A DNA stretch of 64,000 bases from Azolla caroliniana (Eukaryota; Polypodiophyta), in assembly GCA_043228905.1 (NCBI GenBank), contig JBHGNT010000004.1:16120001-16184000 (forward strand), given 5' to 3'. Every line of letters begins with the position of its first letter. Position 1 is the stretch's first letter. The notes below the pieces were generated by a model. The model had not been told where the DNA came from. It did not search any database and saw only the letters and a program-made list of their open reading frames with translations. Of this stretch, positions 51,552-63,103 are shown one piece after another. The position numbers were made by a program, and so were the translations under genes.

Positions 51552-52548
51552 TTAATGTACGAGCCGCTCTGTTGTGGCACTCACAGCGTGGAACGGGTTT
51601 GGAGGCGTAGGTCCCAAATAGGGTTTCAATCGGAACCCAGTTACTTTCTGTCGAAGTACCTCTCCAGCCAAGGTGCCTAATTGAAAAGTGTTGTTTTCTG
51701 CTCCGACTATCCAGTACGGCCCCGTCCAATGGAATCTCAATTTTCCGGCCATTTGACCCATGCGTGCGTGTTTGAAAGACCAATACTGCATTTTCGGCTG
51801 CGAAGTCCTTCCCCCATGTGACTCGATGTCGATCAACGAATGCTTTATGCCGTCTCTATTCCTGCTCTAGTATGGCCATACTACGTACCCGAGCCTCTCC
51901 TAATTCGAGGAGTTGTTGTAACCATAGCTGCTCGGACTGGCCTTTCGTTAGTCGGTCTCGCACTTGAATCCGCAGACTTGGCACCTAGAATTCGACGAGC
52001 ATTATGGTTTCTCACCCAAACGCCAGCCAGAATGGTGTGGATTGTATGCTAGTCTTATAGCTGGTCTTATATGCCCATAAAGCGTTGTGCAATTTAGTAT
52101 CCCAGTCCGTTCTATTTTCATTCACGATCTTCTTCAGTATTGTCTACAAGGTTTTGTTCGTGGACTCTGCTAGTCCATTCGCCTGTGGATAGTATGACGT
52201 GCTTTTGTTATGGATGACGGTCATAGTGCCCCCCTGTCGTACCATAGTGAGCTTCGCGCAAAATAACTTCCTTCTCATCCTGACGTACCCCGCGTCGCCA
52301 GATTCCATCGTTGCCCTTGTGATACAGTATTCCTTCAACCAGGCAAAAGTTACGGCTACAGACAGCCAATTGTATTTTTTCGTCCGTCCTTAATTGTGGC
52401 AGAGGCACTCCTATAGTCAGAAAGTATGTCGTTTCCATTAGCCATCGATCTGGAAATTTTTTCTCTTCCCGTGACGTTATCATCGTGACCCTCAGCACGT
52501 CCGCATCGGGAAAGTCATCGTCATCTTTCCATGCAATTTCCCCGTCAT
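51552..52548 (-). pseudogene. E5 integrase remnant
   Basis: Right to left: the tether (DDGEIAWKDDDDFPDADVLRV) and WLMETTYFLTIG block, the start of the zinc finger (REAHYGTTGGHY), then a deletion that removes the Cys pair and both catalytic Asp blocks, then SYYPQANGLAESTNKTL (the Glu), then the C-terminal domain (GKLRFHWTGPYWIVGAE, GFRLKPYLGP) ending at 51552. It aligns with E1 16520-17937. Confidence 0.85.
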
Positions 52549-52821
52549 CAAGAACTGGATCGATTGGAACCGATCGGTTAGGCCGGACCGGTGCGTAAAC
52601 TAGTGCACAACAAGAAGCCGTAGCAGTGTGTAAACCGCGAGGCCGTTGGAAAGATATTCCGCGTAGGAATATATTTTGGGAGTTAGTGTAGATCTCAGTT
52701 ATGAGCATTGAAGTACGTGTCAGTACTTCTGTCAGTCCGTATGGACCTGTATAAAAGTACTCACTGAGCAAATCCTATGTACAAATTGAGTATTATTTTT
52801 TGAAGTAAAATGGTGTGTATT

Positions 52822-52863
<42 letters not shown>

Positions 52864-52952
52864 TCGTACTCTGTGTGTGTCCAAGCTCTCCATTAAACCC
52901 ATGTTTTCCTACATTCTGCTCTTTGTTGCTTCTGCATGTTGTTCTTTTCACA
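52549..52952 (+). repeat. 5' truncated LTR of C4
   Basis: Aligns with the C3 LTR from about its base 50 on; the TGTTGAG end is missing at the junction with E5. TATAAAAG at 52749-52756. A CT microsatellite of about 18 units lies at 52822-52858. Confidence 0.88.
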
Positions 52953-52970
52953 TGGTATCAGAGCGCGAGG
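52953..52970 (+). other. Primer-binding site of C4
   Basis: TGGTATCAGAGCGCGAGG, a full match to the common initiator tRNA-Met site in its first 12 bases. Confidence 0.92.
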
Positions 52971-53040
52971 GTTGAAAACCTCTACAGCCAACCTTAGCTC
53001 CAGAAGAAAACCTAACCTTCGTAAAGAATAGGAAAACAGA

Positions 53041-53990
53041 ATGGATAAAGGCATGGCTAGCTTGCTTCCAACCAAGAAGCTCGACAGAAACAACTACGCG
53101 TCTTGGTCATACAAGATGCATCAGTACCTGCTCGGGCATGGATATTGGAGCTATGTCGACGGAGCAAATGACACAACACCCGAGTCGACACACAAAGACT
53201 TCCCGGCTTGGGAACAGTCGGCGAACAGAGTTCTCTACTACTTCGCGTCTTCTGTGGGCGAATAGCTTCTGAGCTATATTCAGGATTTGAAAATGCCGAA
53301 GGATGCCTAGGCAAATCTGAAAGAGATTTTCGCCGCAAGCATCACAACCAAAAAGCTCCAACTCCGACAGGAGTTGAGCAACTTTCTCGGTGGCTGATTA
53401 CACCTTGAAGATCAAAGATATATGCGACTGCTTAGACTCCATCGATCTGAATGTCAAGGAAGGCGAGATGGTGCAGATCTGTGTCGGGGGACTAGCATCG
53501 AAGTTCGGAGAGTTCCAAACTGTTGTGTGCACACGGGAGAATACGCCTTCATTTTTCGACCTATAGTCGACGCTCCTTATAGAGGAGAACCACGCGGGTG
53601 CATCAACGAGTACACACACCGATAGCAAGATGTTGTACCCGGAGGGAGATAGGCCCCATGGTCGTGGCGGACAAGGTGAGTCGGTGCGCAATGGAGGCAG
53701 CCGACAGGATCAAGGAAGAAGGCACCGAAGTGATGCCAACATCAAATCCGGACCCTCCGGAAAAAGGGGGAGTCGAGGCAACGAAAACCGGCAAGGGAAA
53801 CCCGTCGCAGAATGATGGTACTGTGGCAAAAAAGGCCACAAGGAGAGCGAGTGCTGGAAGAACCACGCCGATTTGGAGAAAACCCGATCCAGATCCAAAC
53901 AAACCGACAAAGGAAATCGGCAGCGATCGCACTACACCGAAGGATCTGACAAAGTCGGAAAGGGGGCAGCCTTCGTGACGAGACACGAAG
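53041..53990 (+). pseudogene. C4 gag
   Basis: Starts MDKGMASLLPTKKLDRNNYA. A stop at 53263 breaks it. Later pieces match C3 (DYTLKIKDICDCLDSID). The knuckle region (WYCGKKGHKESECWK, with a stop before Tyr) at about 53810-53855 keeps the CX2CX4HX4C spacing better than C3. Confidence 0.85.
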
Positions 53991-55328
53991 CGAACTCGAT
54001 GAAGAAGACCACCCTGAAATCAGACGAGGTGTGGTACGTTGATTCCGGCACAAGCGGATGGGCCACGTCAACTATCAAAGGCTTCAGGACCTGCAATCAA
54101 AACAAGTTGTGTTCGGATTGCCCAAATTTGTGAAGCCTGCCAGCTAGGGAAGCAACACTAACTTCCTTTCCCAAACGAGCATAACCAGAGTCAGAACAAG
54201 CTCGACTTGATACATTTGGATGTATCGGGGCCGGCACAGAGCGTTAGTCTTGGTGGGAGTCGATATTTTGTCTCCTTCATCGACGACTACTCGCGGCACA
54301 TGTGAATCTATCTCATAAAAAAGAAGAGCAAAGTCTTCGATTGTTTCCGGGACCTCAAAAGTTTCGTAGAAAGGGAAACAGATGAGAAAGATCAAGTGCC
54401 AGCGGTCGAATGGCGGAAAAGAGTACTTTTCCGCCTAATTCAACAGTTATTTGCCACAAATGGGAATTCGGCGCGAATTCAGTTGCAGGTAGCCGAAAGG
54501 AAAAATCGGTCGGTTGTGGAAGCGGCGAGGGCAATGCTGGAAGAAAAGAGCTTGCCCAAGTTCTATTCGGCCGAAGCAGTACGAACCGCGGTCTACATCC
54601 AGAATCAAATCGGAGACAAAGTGTCGGCGCATGAGCTGTTCTTCAGAAGAAAGCCGAATCTACGACACTTGAGAGTTTTCTGTAGCATTGCGTATGTGCA
54701 TGTGCCGAAGGAGAAACGAAGGAAGTTGGACGCGAAAGCCAAGAAGTGTATCTTGGTCGGCTATTTAGACGAACAGAAGGGTTATAAGTGTTATAACCCC
54801 CGAACCAAACAAGCTCGTGTGAGCCGCGATGTTGTCTTTGACGAGTTCACATCCTGGTACTGGCCTCCGACTCCGGACCTCAACTCCAACTCCGGACCTC
54901 CGGACCCAAGTTCTGATGATGAGGTCAGCGAGGCTGAAATGACCCCGGATGACTGCGAAATCAAGACCCTTGATGAGAGTCCAATTTCATTTCGGCTGAG
55001 CAGACCGAACGAGCGACTGGGTCGGTTTGACCAGTTCGAAGAAGAACCAGCGTAGTGGAGACTCGGCCGCGCAGGAAGCCGCATAGACAGCTTACGCACA
55101 AGGAAAAAGGGAAGAAGAAGATGTCGGAGTACGACACGGATAAGTGCGAGTCAGATCGAGAGTGAGGTTCGTGTCGGCCAAGAAAACCTCAACATCGACT
55201 AATGAGCAATTACGCCGATCTACCCGCTAGAAGAACCCTATCGTGCGGTTCGGATACAATGAGTACGTGGCGCATCATTATGCATACATGATGCGTGTGG
55301 CCGAAGTGTGTGAGCCGGAGAGCTACAT
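53991..55328 (+). pseudogene. C4 protease and integrase remnants
   Basis: The protease starts WYVDSGT, then jumps to KRMGHVNYQRLQDL of the finger, losing about 130 residues. The finger has lost a 22-bp piece (cccaaatttgtgaagcc). The first Asp block (LDLIHLDVSGP) and FVSFIDDYSRH remain in broken frames. The frame 54396-55055 holds VAERKNRSVVEAARAMLEE and the C-terminal domain, without the NGV residues beside the Glu. It ends at SYI, where G3 enters. Confidence 0.85.
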
Positions 55329-56323
55329 TGTCATGAAGATCCGTCACTAGGTGCGGATCGTGAGGCGGAACCGCCGGAGTTCTGGACCGGAAGGATTCGA
55401 AGTCGGTACAAGCTTTAGTGAGGAAGTATTTAAGATAGATTGGGAAAGAGAGAAGTTGAGATTAAACGCTTGACTTTCTATTGAGAGAGATTGATTGAAC
55501 TTTTATCTTTAGATTTAAGAAACAAGTTACATGATCAATTCGAAAACGAATTTTCTTCTTCTTAATTTCATAACCAAAAGAGCCTAACCCTTCTTCTTTT
55601 CCATCCCTTCTTTTATAGATGCTCTCATGTATATGATGCATGTGAGGGTACAAGACATGCATAATATGCATGTTTGCCATTTGGCGCTCATGTATTACAT
55701 GTGGTGCATGATAACCATGTCACTCATTTTAGCTCTAATGTATAAGAATTTCCATGTAAAACTACAATGATAGAAATATAAATTTAACTAAATGTCATGG
55801 CTTACTGGTAAGTCATTGACTCTTAACTAGGAGGTGCAAGGTTCAAATCCTCACTTGCCCTCCTTGTGTATATATATGTGATATATATTTATTAATTTGG
55901 TCGTCGGATGCCGCCGCCGCCTCACCAATCGCCGGTTACCGTCCAGTTCCGTTTTGGTTGTCCAAAACCTTTACGAGTGGCTAGGCCACCTCCACTCTTA
56001 GTTCAAGTTACCTTCAACTCTCTATGCTCAACACATAGACACAAAGATAATAGCTTTTGCTCTACCTTATATATGATGAGAGCCGTATTTGTCGTGCCTA
56101 TGTGGGATATCTCATAGTTTTCTCTTTTCCTTTCACAAACTTTATACCCTCATATCTTGATATCTAGTTGTCTGTTTCTCGTGTAATAAAGTGCATTCGA
56201 AAGCTTTTGAAGACCTCCATCATTTTGTACTTAGATACTTCACTATTATTGTTTTATGTGATTCATACTCGATTTTGTATGTTTTATGTGATTTTCACAC
56301 CATTGCCGAAAATCTTCACGACA
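55329..56323 (-). repeat. 3' LTR of G3
   Basis: 995 bp with near-perfect inverted termini: TGTCATGAAGAT on the left, ATCTTCACGACA on the right. Matches 62128-63103 from base 170 on. Confidence 0.92.
55793..55863 (+). other. tRNA-like sequence in the G3 3' LTR
   Basis: ATGGCTTACTGGTAAG (A box), anticodon-like CTCTTAA and GGTTCAAATCC (B box) at tRNA spacing. It resembles a decayed tRNA-Lys(CUU) or a SINE head. Confidence 0.6.
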
Positions 56324-56340
56324 TCCACCCCCACCAAACC
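56324..56340 (-). other. Polypurine tract of G3
   Basis: Plus tccacccccaccaaacc; the element strand ends GGGGGTGGA at the LTR, as in G2. Confidence 0.82.
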
Positions 56341-57148
56341 GCACGTCCTTTGGTACGTGCCAAGAAGAAAGAAAGTGAGATTTCGGCTACGGTGATCAAT
56401 CAAATTCGTCCATGTCCTCATCTACATCCACCCTATTATGTTCATCGTTGAGGTGATCGAGGTCAAGATTCTTGTCTGGTCTTTTCTTGAAAATCTTTAC
56501 TCTTTTTCCCGCAATGGGTACGGCCAACCTTGATCCGTCTAGCTCCGCTAGCTAGTATGTGGCATTATCGTTGGCACTTGTCACCACATACGGCCCGAAC
56601 CATCTTCTTGCGAACTTTCTTGTTGTACTGTGTTGATTGTCAAGGCTGTTGTCGTAAACCAAAACCCAATCTCTTTCTTCAATCTTCTTGGGACGAAGTC
56701 GATGCGTGTTGTCGAACTGAACTATGTTCTTTACTCTGGTTGCCTCCATCATCTTTCGCGCTTTTTCTAGAACTTCAGGTCTTCTTTCAAGTTGCCCTAT
56801 CTGCGCCACTAATAACTCTTCTCGGCTCATCTTGTTCTCCCACGGTATCGCTACCCATGAGGCGATCGTCCTTTTGATGGGCATAACGGGCTTTTGTCCA
56901 TACATAAGCTCCGTCGGCATATACCCTGTCACCGAGCTGTGTGTTGTTCTATCGGCCCACAAGGCATAGGGTAATAGTCGTGGCCAATTCCCGACTCGAC
57001 CGTTGAATGCCTGTACGATGGCTTTAACGATAGGTCCATGCCCTTGCTCGATCTTCCCATTCGCTTCCGAATTGTAGGCAGTCGTGAGGGAGAGCTTCAC
57101 GCCTAGTCATTCGAAGAGCTCCGTCGCTTCGTGCGCATCCAACTCCCC
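56341..57148 (-). pseudogene. G3 integrase core and C-terminal domain
   Basis: The frame 57100-56552 has the Glu block (GKIEQGHGPIVKAIV), the ELMYGQKPVMPI block and the C-terminal RLRPKKIEERDWVLVYDNS and RWFGPYVV. The second catalytic Asp block reads IVAS then a stop (57149), so this Asp is lost. 56341-56551 holds the integrase end in broken frames. Confidence 0.85.
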
Positions 57149-58345
57149 TCAGCTGGCCACTATCTTCCCCACACATCTGTATCGGCAAACAACCTCTTCA
57201 AGCAGAAATTTGCAAACGGCTGAAGTCGTCTTATTTGTCAAGGCTCGTCCTTCCACTTGATTTGTCAAGTCTTCCCTTGCCAGCGCTAAGTACTTCATTT
57301 GTCCCACTCCCATTGGCATCGAGACCAAATCCACCATCCATTTGAAGTGTATGGTGAGTGGGTATGTCGGTTGTAACTCATCACGATGACGCATATTTGA
57401 ATATATTTGGCAAGTTTCGCATGTGGACACGAAATGGAGTACATCTTTGTACATGCTTGGCCACCAGTACTTCTCGTTCAACTTTTCGAATGTCACCCAT
57501 CTTCCTCTATGACCTACCCAAGCGCTCTCGTAGAATTCGGTCATCAGCGCCTCTTGCTCTTCTTTCTTCACCACCACTCGACGTGGTATTCCTGTCCTTC
57601 TTTTTGGATGTCGCCAAAGGAATCCTCCCTTCAAGAAGTATCGGTAAGCTTTCTTCCGGATTCGTAGGCCCTCCTCCTTTGTCAACGAAGCATCTACCGT
57701 CAATGTTCTTAGGAATCTACCGATCAGTAACCACTCTCCTTCGTACTCGTTCTCGTTGAAGGCGTGGAGGGTTTGCGTGTCCTGGTCTTCCACCGATAAT
57801 CGAGCCATCTTGAAGAAGTCGAGGGCGACATCTTCATCTTCCGAAACCATGTCGCTTCCATTTTCAAATCTTGCCCTCGACAGCATGTCAGCCATGGCGT
57901 TCTTCCTCCCTGCAATGTGACGGATCTCTGGGTTTAAAGAGTTGATGTAGGCGATCCACCTTAGCATAGCAAGATCTGGGGTCGCACATCCCGAGACCAT
58001 TCCGAGAATTGGGAGACAATTTGTCTCTATTATCACTTCCGACCCGATCATGTAATCTTTGTTCGTCTTCACTGCCGACACAATACCCCAAAGTTCCCGC
58101 TTGACTTGGGCATATCTTTGTTGTCGTTCGCTGAGAACCTTTGCTCCGAACCGGACGGCATATTGCACATTATCTTCACCTTCTTGATTGATGACCCACT
58201 CGATTCCGGTCGGGCTCGTATCTACGGTCACGTAAATCGGCTTCCCTTCGGCATAGTCGGCCTTCCTTAGTGCCGGAGCTTCAAGAAGCAATTTCTTCAA
58301 TCTTCGCATCGCACTTGTGTGCTCGTCTCGCCATTCGAACTTCAT
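57149..58345 (-). pseudogene. G3 RNase H and integrase N-terminal half
   Basis: Open 398-codon frame: RNase H (VTVDTSPTGIEW, VKRELWGIVSAV, AGRKNAMADMLSRA), tether, HHCC finger (FYESAWVGHRGRW to CETCQIY; the second His is Arg), the first Asp (FKWMVDLVSMP). Ends at the stop after KIVAS. Confidence 0.88.
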
Positions 58346-59208
58346 TCTTTTCTTTAGTAGTCCATATAATGGTTCGGCGACATGAGCGTAGTGCGGAATC
58401 CAGATATGTTAAATTCTCATGCTCCAAGGAACCTTCTAACCTCCATTTGATTTTCACATTCTTCTTTCATGTCTTGGATCGTGTTCACTCTGTATGGTGA
58501 AGGCTTCTAGCCGTATGCCCCACATAAGTGACCTACCACCAAGATCTCTAGTTGCCCGAATGCGGATTTTTCTCCCGAAAATGTCAAATTCACATCTTCA
58601 AGCCTTTGAAACACCTTCTCGCAATCTTTCATATGATCCACAATGAACTTTCTACAACCTTCCTTATGTTTCGATTCATATTTCTCCTCATCCGAACATC
58701 CTTTTATCGGAATATCATCCAAGAATGACATCATGATGTTTGGGATGCAATCCTTCAAGACTTTATTCATGGCATTCACCATATGAGCCACCGAGTTCGT
58801 TGCGCCTTGGGGTAAGGTACACATCCGCACAAGCCCGATCGGAGTCCTCATGGTCGTAATGTCCCGACTGTCGATCGCCAATTGGAATTGGTCATATCCG
58901 GAGTAGAGATCACCAATGGAGTAGATGGACCGGCCCGCAAACGCTTCGGCAAATTCGTCCACGCTCAAACCGATTCCAGCATTTCGAATTGTCACCTTGT
59001 TGACGGGTTGAAGATCTTGGATGAATCACAATGATCCATTCTTCTTCGGCACCGTGAACCACCTATTGGAATAAGGAGCATTCAACGGTTCTAGAATTCC
59101 CATACTCACCTTCTCCTTTAAGAGCTCGATCAGCTTCGGAAGGTGTGCTCTCAGAACCGGTATCGGTTTCAAATTCCAAGGCACATGAGGCACCTTGAAG
59201 ATCACCAT
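58346..59208 (-). pseudogene. G3 reverse transcriptase
   Basis: The frames 59208-59026 (VIFKVPHVPWNLKPIPVL, RWFTVPKKNGSL) and 58995-58507 (SGYDQFQLAIDSRDI, TLPQGATNSVAHM, MSFLDDIPIKGC, VGHLCGAYG) cover RT, separated by a stop near 59025. The segment 58346-58506 has the FLGA block in broken form. Confidence 0.88.
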
Positions 59209-59876
59209 CGGCTCTATAACCTTTGGGTCGGCGCATCCGATTTCTCGTGGGAAGAATGCGAAAGCCTACCCATGTCTCTCAAGCATATCACAAAACATTC
59301 ACTCCTCTTCAAGGAGAAGGAAATCCTCCTTTCCAACTCGTAGCTTCCCCTTCGTCTCTTTGGTGAAGACATGACCTATCTTCTTTGGATCTCTTAAGCT
59401 TGGATCGTTAGCGATTTCCTTCATCTTTTATCAGCTATCTTCCGATAGCGGAACCGCAACTGGCTTGATCTTCTTATCCACCATTTTATATTTCGTGTTG
59501 ATGTCAGCTTCCTTCATCGAGATGCCACGACGATATTCATCGATGATAGCGTACATGTAGACAGAGCTAACCGAAATCACGCGTTGGTCGTGAAGATAGC
59601 TCAAGTCCACGACGTCCTCGATTTCGCCGATGGTGTCGTTAAATGAGGCTTCTTCCATAATATGAGTCACGAACTCTCCTTCTTCTATTATGTTTTCTTC
59701 TTTTAGCATCTTCTCGAATTCTTGTATCCGATGCTTGTCCTTGTCGGGTGGTACTAGTTTACATGCACCACTAGGTGTGACACATGTTGCTTCTCCTCGC
59801 AATCCACGCACTCTTCTTTCTTGTGGGGTCTTGTGATTGCTCGGACTATTTGTGCCCCATGCTTCAATAGTCCGCT
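59209..59876 (-). pseudogene. G3 protease-to-RT linker
   Basis: The frame 59811-59431 is acidic (EEGEFVTHIMEEASFNDTI) and matches the G2 linker (FDDTLGEIGKVVEGG against FNDTIGEIEDVVD). 59209-59430 is broken RT N-terminal extension. Confidence 0.72.
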
Positions 59877-60965
59877 CTAAAAATTCGAGGATTCGCCTCC
59901 GAGACTATCTCGATTCCTTTCATGATTGGCTTGCACCGTTAGGAATTGGACCGATCTTTGGTTGTCAAGACTCTTTATTCGTGCGAAGGCTGCTCCATTA
60001 TCGAACACTTTGGTCTCCATCCATGATGACGTGATATACAGTTGTCCTAGGATGACAGGATGCGATGCCAATTCTTGCACGAAGAAGTGTTGATCCATCT
60101 CCACATCCCTGATCGTGACTTTGACATTGGGACAAGCTCCGTACAAGTCCTCCGTAGACTTTGTTGCCGCGCGAATCTTCCATCCGTGGTTTGTATTGAT
60201 TGGCCATCTTCCTTTTTTGTAGAAGTTGGTTGACATGAGGTTGATCTCTGAGCCGTGGTCGAGCAAAGCTACCACGGTCTCTTTCTTCTCCCCGATCTTC
60301 ACCGGTGTCTCCGTTGTCGCTCGTGCCCAATGAGGTCGAGTACAATTGTTGTCCACCATATCTTCATCGACTTCGTCTCTTGCCATCGTTATGGCATTCG
60401 TTTTTGCTTTTTGTGGCTTCTCTTCTTCCTCGTCCGATTGTTGTCTTTTTCTCTTTACAAGGTCCACGATCGTGTCATGGAACTCCTTCTTCGTAATGCC
60501 AAGCAATTCCCTCAAGGACAAAGTCACGTGGCTATCAAGAACTCGTTCTTCAAGAATCTTCTTAAGGTCTGTCGTCTGCTCTATGTCCGACCTTAGCTTA
60601 TAGGTAGGCATAATCCTTGTCCTCCAAGCGGGTTCTTCGAAACCAACCTTCACGGGCCGAACCGTTTCTTCAACTCGTATGCTCGGCTCCCCTTTCCGGC
60701 TTGATTCTCGTTCCTCCGTTTGTAAAGGTCGACTTGTCTCCGCTTCGTCCTTCTTTTTCGCGTTCCTTGCTTCATGTCTTTTTGATGGGCCTTGCTCTTC
60801 TATTCTTTTTCTCTTTTCTTCGACGAACACCTCATGGTTGTTGCACATCACCTCCGCGAGTATGGTGTTGTCGTCCACCGGATCCGACCACCCGGTTATG
60901 CTTTGCACGCTTCGGTCTGCAAGCTCTACCTCATTCGATGTGACTTTTCCCTTCTTCTCCTACTA
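59877..60965 (-). pseudogene. G3 gag C-terminal part and protease
   Basis: Open 343-codon frame (60908-59877). Protease VVALLDHGSEINLMSTNFYKKG keeps Asp-His-Gly-Ser, followed by HPVILGQLYITSS (shown as blocks). Upstream is the conserved LEERVLDSHVTLSLRELLGI helix. The gag-protease join is open, as in G0. Confidence 0.88.
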
Positions 60966-62069
60966 GAGAACGGAAGTCCAAAACTTTGCTCCCGCTCTAG
61001 CAGCTTCAGTCTTGTCTTTCCCGACTCTTATTCCGGCCGACGCAACATAGTCCATCCACATGAGTCGCATCGGCATCCTCCATAGATTTCTTCATTCCTC
61101 CTCTTCTGAAATTCACCCGTAGGGGTCTTCTAGTCTCGCTCAAGCAAATCATGTTGTCCTCTATGTATACGATATTTTGTCGGGTTGCCTCTCGAAGGCT
61201 CGCGCAATCCCTTCTCATGTGGTCCATGCTATTGCACCACACGCATCTAAAGGGTTCTTTTCCTTTAGGGCCCCGACGATTCATGTTGGCTAGTGTGACC
61301 TTCTCGAACTTCTTCGCTAGCTCTTCGATGATGTCGTCATCAATCTTCTTTTCTTTCACGTTACTTTGTCTTGGCGACTCAACTACTTTCGGTGGTCTTG
61401 CCTTCTCCATGGTAGTCGATCCCATCAAGTCGGTGTCATCAACCCATTGGCGACACTTGTCGAGCCTATTGCATGCCCGCTTCACCGCGATCCAGTCCGC
61501 TACGAGCCCATTTGCTTGGATATGTCTTCGAGAAGAGTCCCCAACTCCCGTCTATCCTTCATGTCCACAGCCTTCAAGAAGTACAAAGTCTTGTCCTCTT
61601 CAAGAAACACTTGGTCCGTGTTGGGGAGACGACTAAACATCTAGTCGAATTCGTCGTACACCCTCGAGGCGCTCATCTTCTTATTCTTCTTCTCTATCCA
61701 CTTCATTAGGGCATGTCGAGTCATCCTCGTTGAGTCTTCAGTCCGAACTCCGCTAGTATCATTTTCTCGAACTCGGACCATGTTGTCTTACCTTCATCAA
61801 GCTCGATGACGTGTCTCTAGATGTTGTTGACGACAACTCTCTTGAACCTTACGATTTGACGTGCTTCAGACACGTCCCTCTGATTCATCTCCCCTCTATA
61901 TGCATCAAGGAACTTCGTAACGTTCCTTCCATCGAATTGGCCCTCGAGCTCTACGACATGATCGACAACCTTCTCCACGCTCGTGTCGTTGTCCCGAGAT
62001 CTCATCATTTGCTCGACGATTAGCATTATCCTTTCGAGCTCTCCCGCTTGGTTGCTTGAGGATGCCATC
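60966..62069 (-). pseudogene. G3 gag N-terminal part
   Basis: Starts MEMASSSNQAGELERIM at about 62069. Capsid-like LEGQFDGRNVTKFLDAYRGEM, then frameshifts, then 61485-61006 with a basic stretch and the knuckle CVWC, DH, DC (CX2CX4HX4C) at about 61200-61245. Confidence 0.85.
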
Positions 62070-62108
62070 TCCAAGTATTAATCTCGGCTTGATCCTTCCT
62101 ACCGCCTC

Positions 62109-62127
62109 TTTCACGTCGGGTTCACCA
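62109..62127 (-). other. Primer-binding site of G3
   Basis: Element strand TGGTGAACCCGACGTGAAA, same as G2 but for the last base. The LTR text begins directly after it, with no 4-nt gap and without the first 170 bp of LTR. Confidence 0.78.
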
Positions 62128-63103
62128 CTTTTATCTTTAGATTTAAGAAGTTTTATCTTTAGATTCTATCTTTAGATTTAAGAAACAAGTTACATGATCA
62201 ATTCGAAAACGAATTTTCTTCTTCTTCATTTCATAACCAAAAGAGCCTAACCCTTCTTCTTTTTCATCCCTTCTTTTATAGATGCTCTCATGCATATGAT
62301 GCATGTGAGGGTACAAGACATGCATCAAAAGCATGTTTACCATTTGGCGCTCATGTATTACATGTGGTGCATGATAACCATGTCACTCATTTTAGCTCTC
62401 ATGTATAAGAATTTCCATGTAAAACTATAATGATAGAAATATAAATTCAACTAAATGTCATGGCTTAGTGGTAAGCCTACTGACTCTTAACTAGGAGGTG
62501 CAAGGTTCGAATCCTCACTTGCCCTCCTTGTGTATATGTATGTGATATATACTTATTTATTAATTTGGTCGCACGATTCCGCCGCCACCATTGTTGGCCC
62601 ATCGGATGCTGATACCGCTGGATCACTGGCTCTGTCGGATGCCGATTCTGCCAGGTCACCAACTCCACCACCGCCTCGCCGGGTCGCCGGCTCCGCCGCC
62701 GCACCGATCGCCGGTTACCGTCCAGTTCCATTTTGGTTGGCCAAAAACCTTTACGAGTGGTTAGGCCACCTCCACTCTTAGTTCAAGTTACCTTCAACTC
62801 TCTATGCTCAACACATAGACACAAAGATAATAGCTTTTGCTCTACCTTATATATGATGAGAGCCGTATTTGTCGTGCCTATGTGGGATATCTCACAGTTT
62901 TCTCTTTTCCTTTCACAAACTTTATACCCTCATATCTTGACATCTAGTTGTCCGTTTCTCGTGTAATAAAGTGCATTCGAAAGCTTTTGAAGACCTCCAT
63001 CATTTTGTACTTAGATACTTCACTATTATTGTTTTATGTGATTCATACTCGATTTTGTACGTTTTATGTGATTTTCACACCATTGCCGAAAATCTTCACG
63101 ACA
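62128..63103 (-). repeat. 5' LTR of G3, inner end deleted
   Basis: 976 bp. Its inner side starts at the sequence matching base 170 of the other LTR, with a small stutter of tatctttagat. It has about 130 extra bases at 62572-62705, Gly/Pro-type GCC repeats (ccgccgcc). Confidence 0.9.
62456..62527 (+). other. tRNA-like sequence in the G3 5' LTR
   Basis: ATGGCTTAGTGGTAAG (A box) and GGTTCGAATCC (perfect B-box consensus), anticodon-like CTCTTAA between. Better kept than the copy at 55793. The stems pair poorly, so a working tRNA is unlikely. Confidence 0.65.

Larger units (their letters stand above)
48319..52548 (-). mobile_element. Gypsy element E5 (family E), 5' truncated
   Basis: Minus-strand copy of family E with 3' LTR, ORF3 and integrase remnants. 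Everything upstream of the integrase tether is lost at 52548, where a truncated copia LTR begins. It inserted in the copia scrap L. Confidence 0.88.
55329..63103 (-). mobile_element. Gypsy element G3 (family R), both LTRs present
   Basis: Minus-strand gypsy inserted in C4 between integrase and RT. The flanks are ACAT (55325-55328) and ACGT (63104-63107). Gag, protease, RT, RNase H and integrase align with G0 and G2 but are more diverged. LTRs are longer, with a tRNA-like insert. Confidence 0.92.

Noticed and set aside
55793-55863. Functional tRNA-Lys gene
   Set aside because: Boxes are present but acceptor and anticodon stems do not pair well, and the sequence is part of a repeated LTR.
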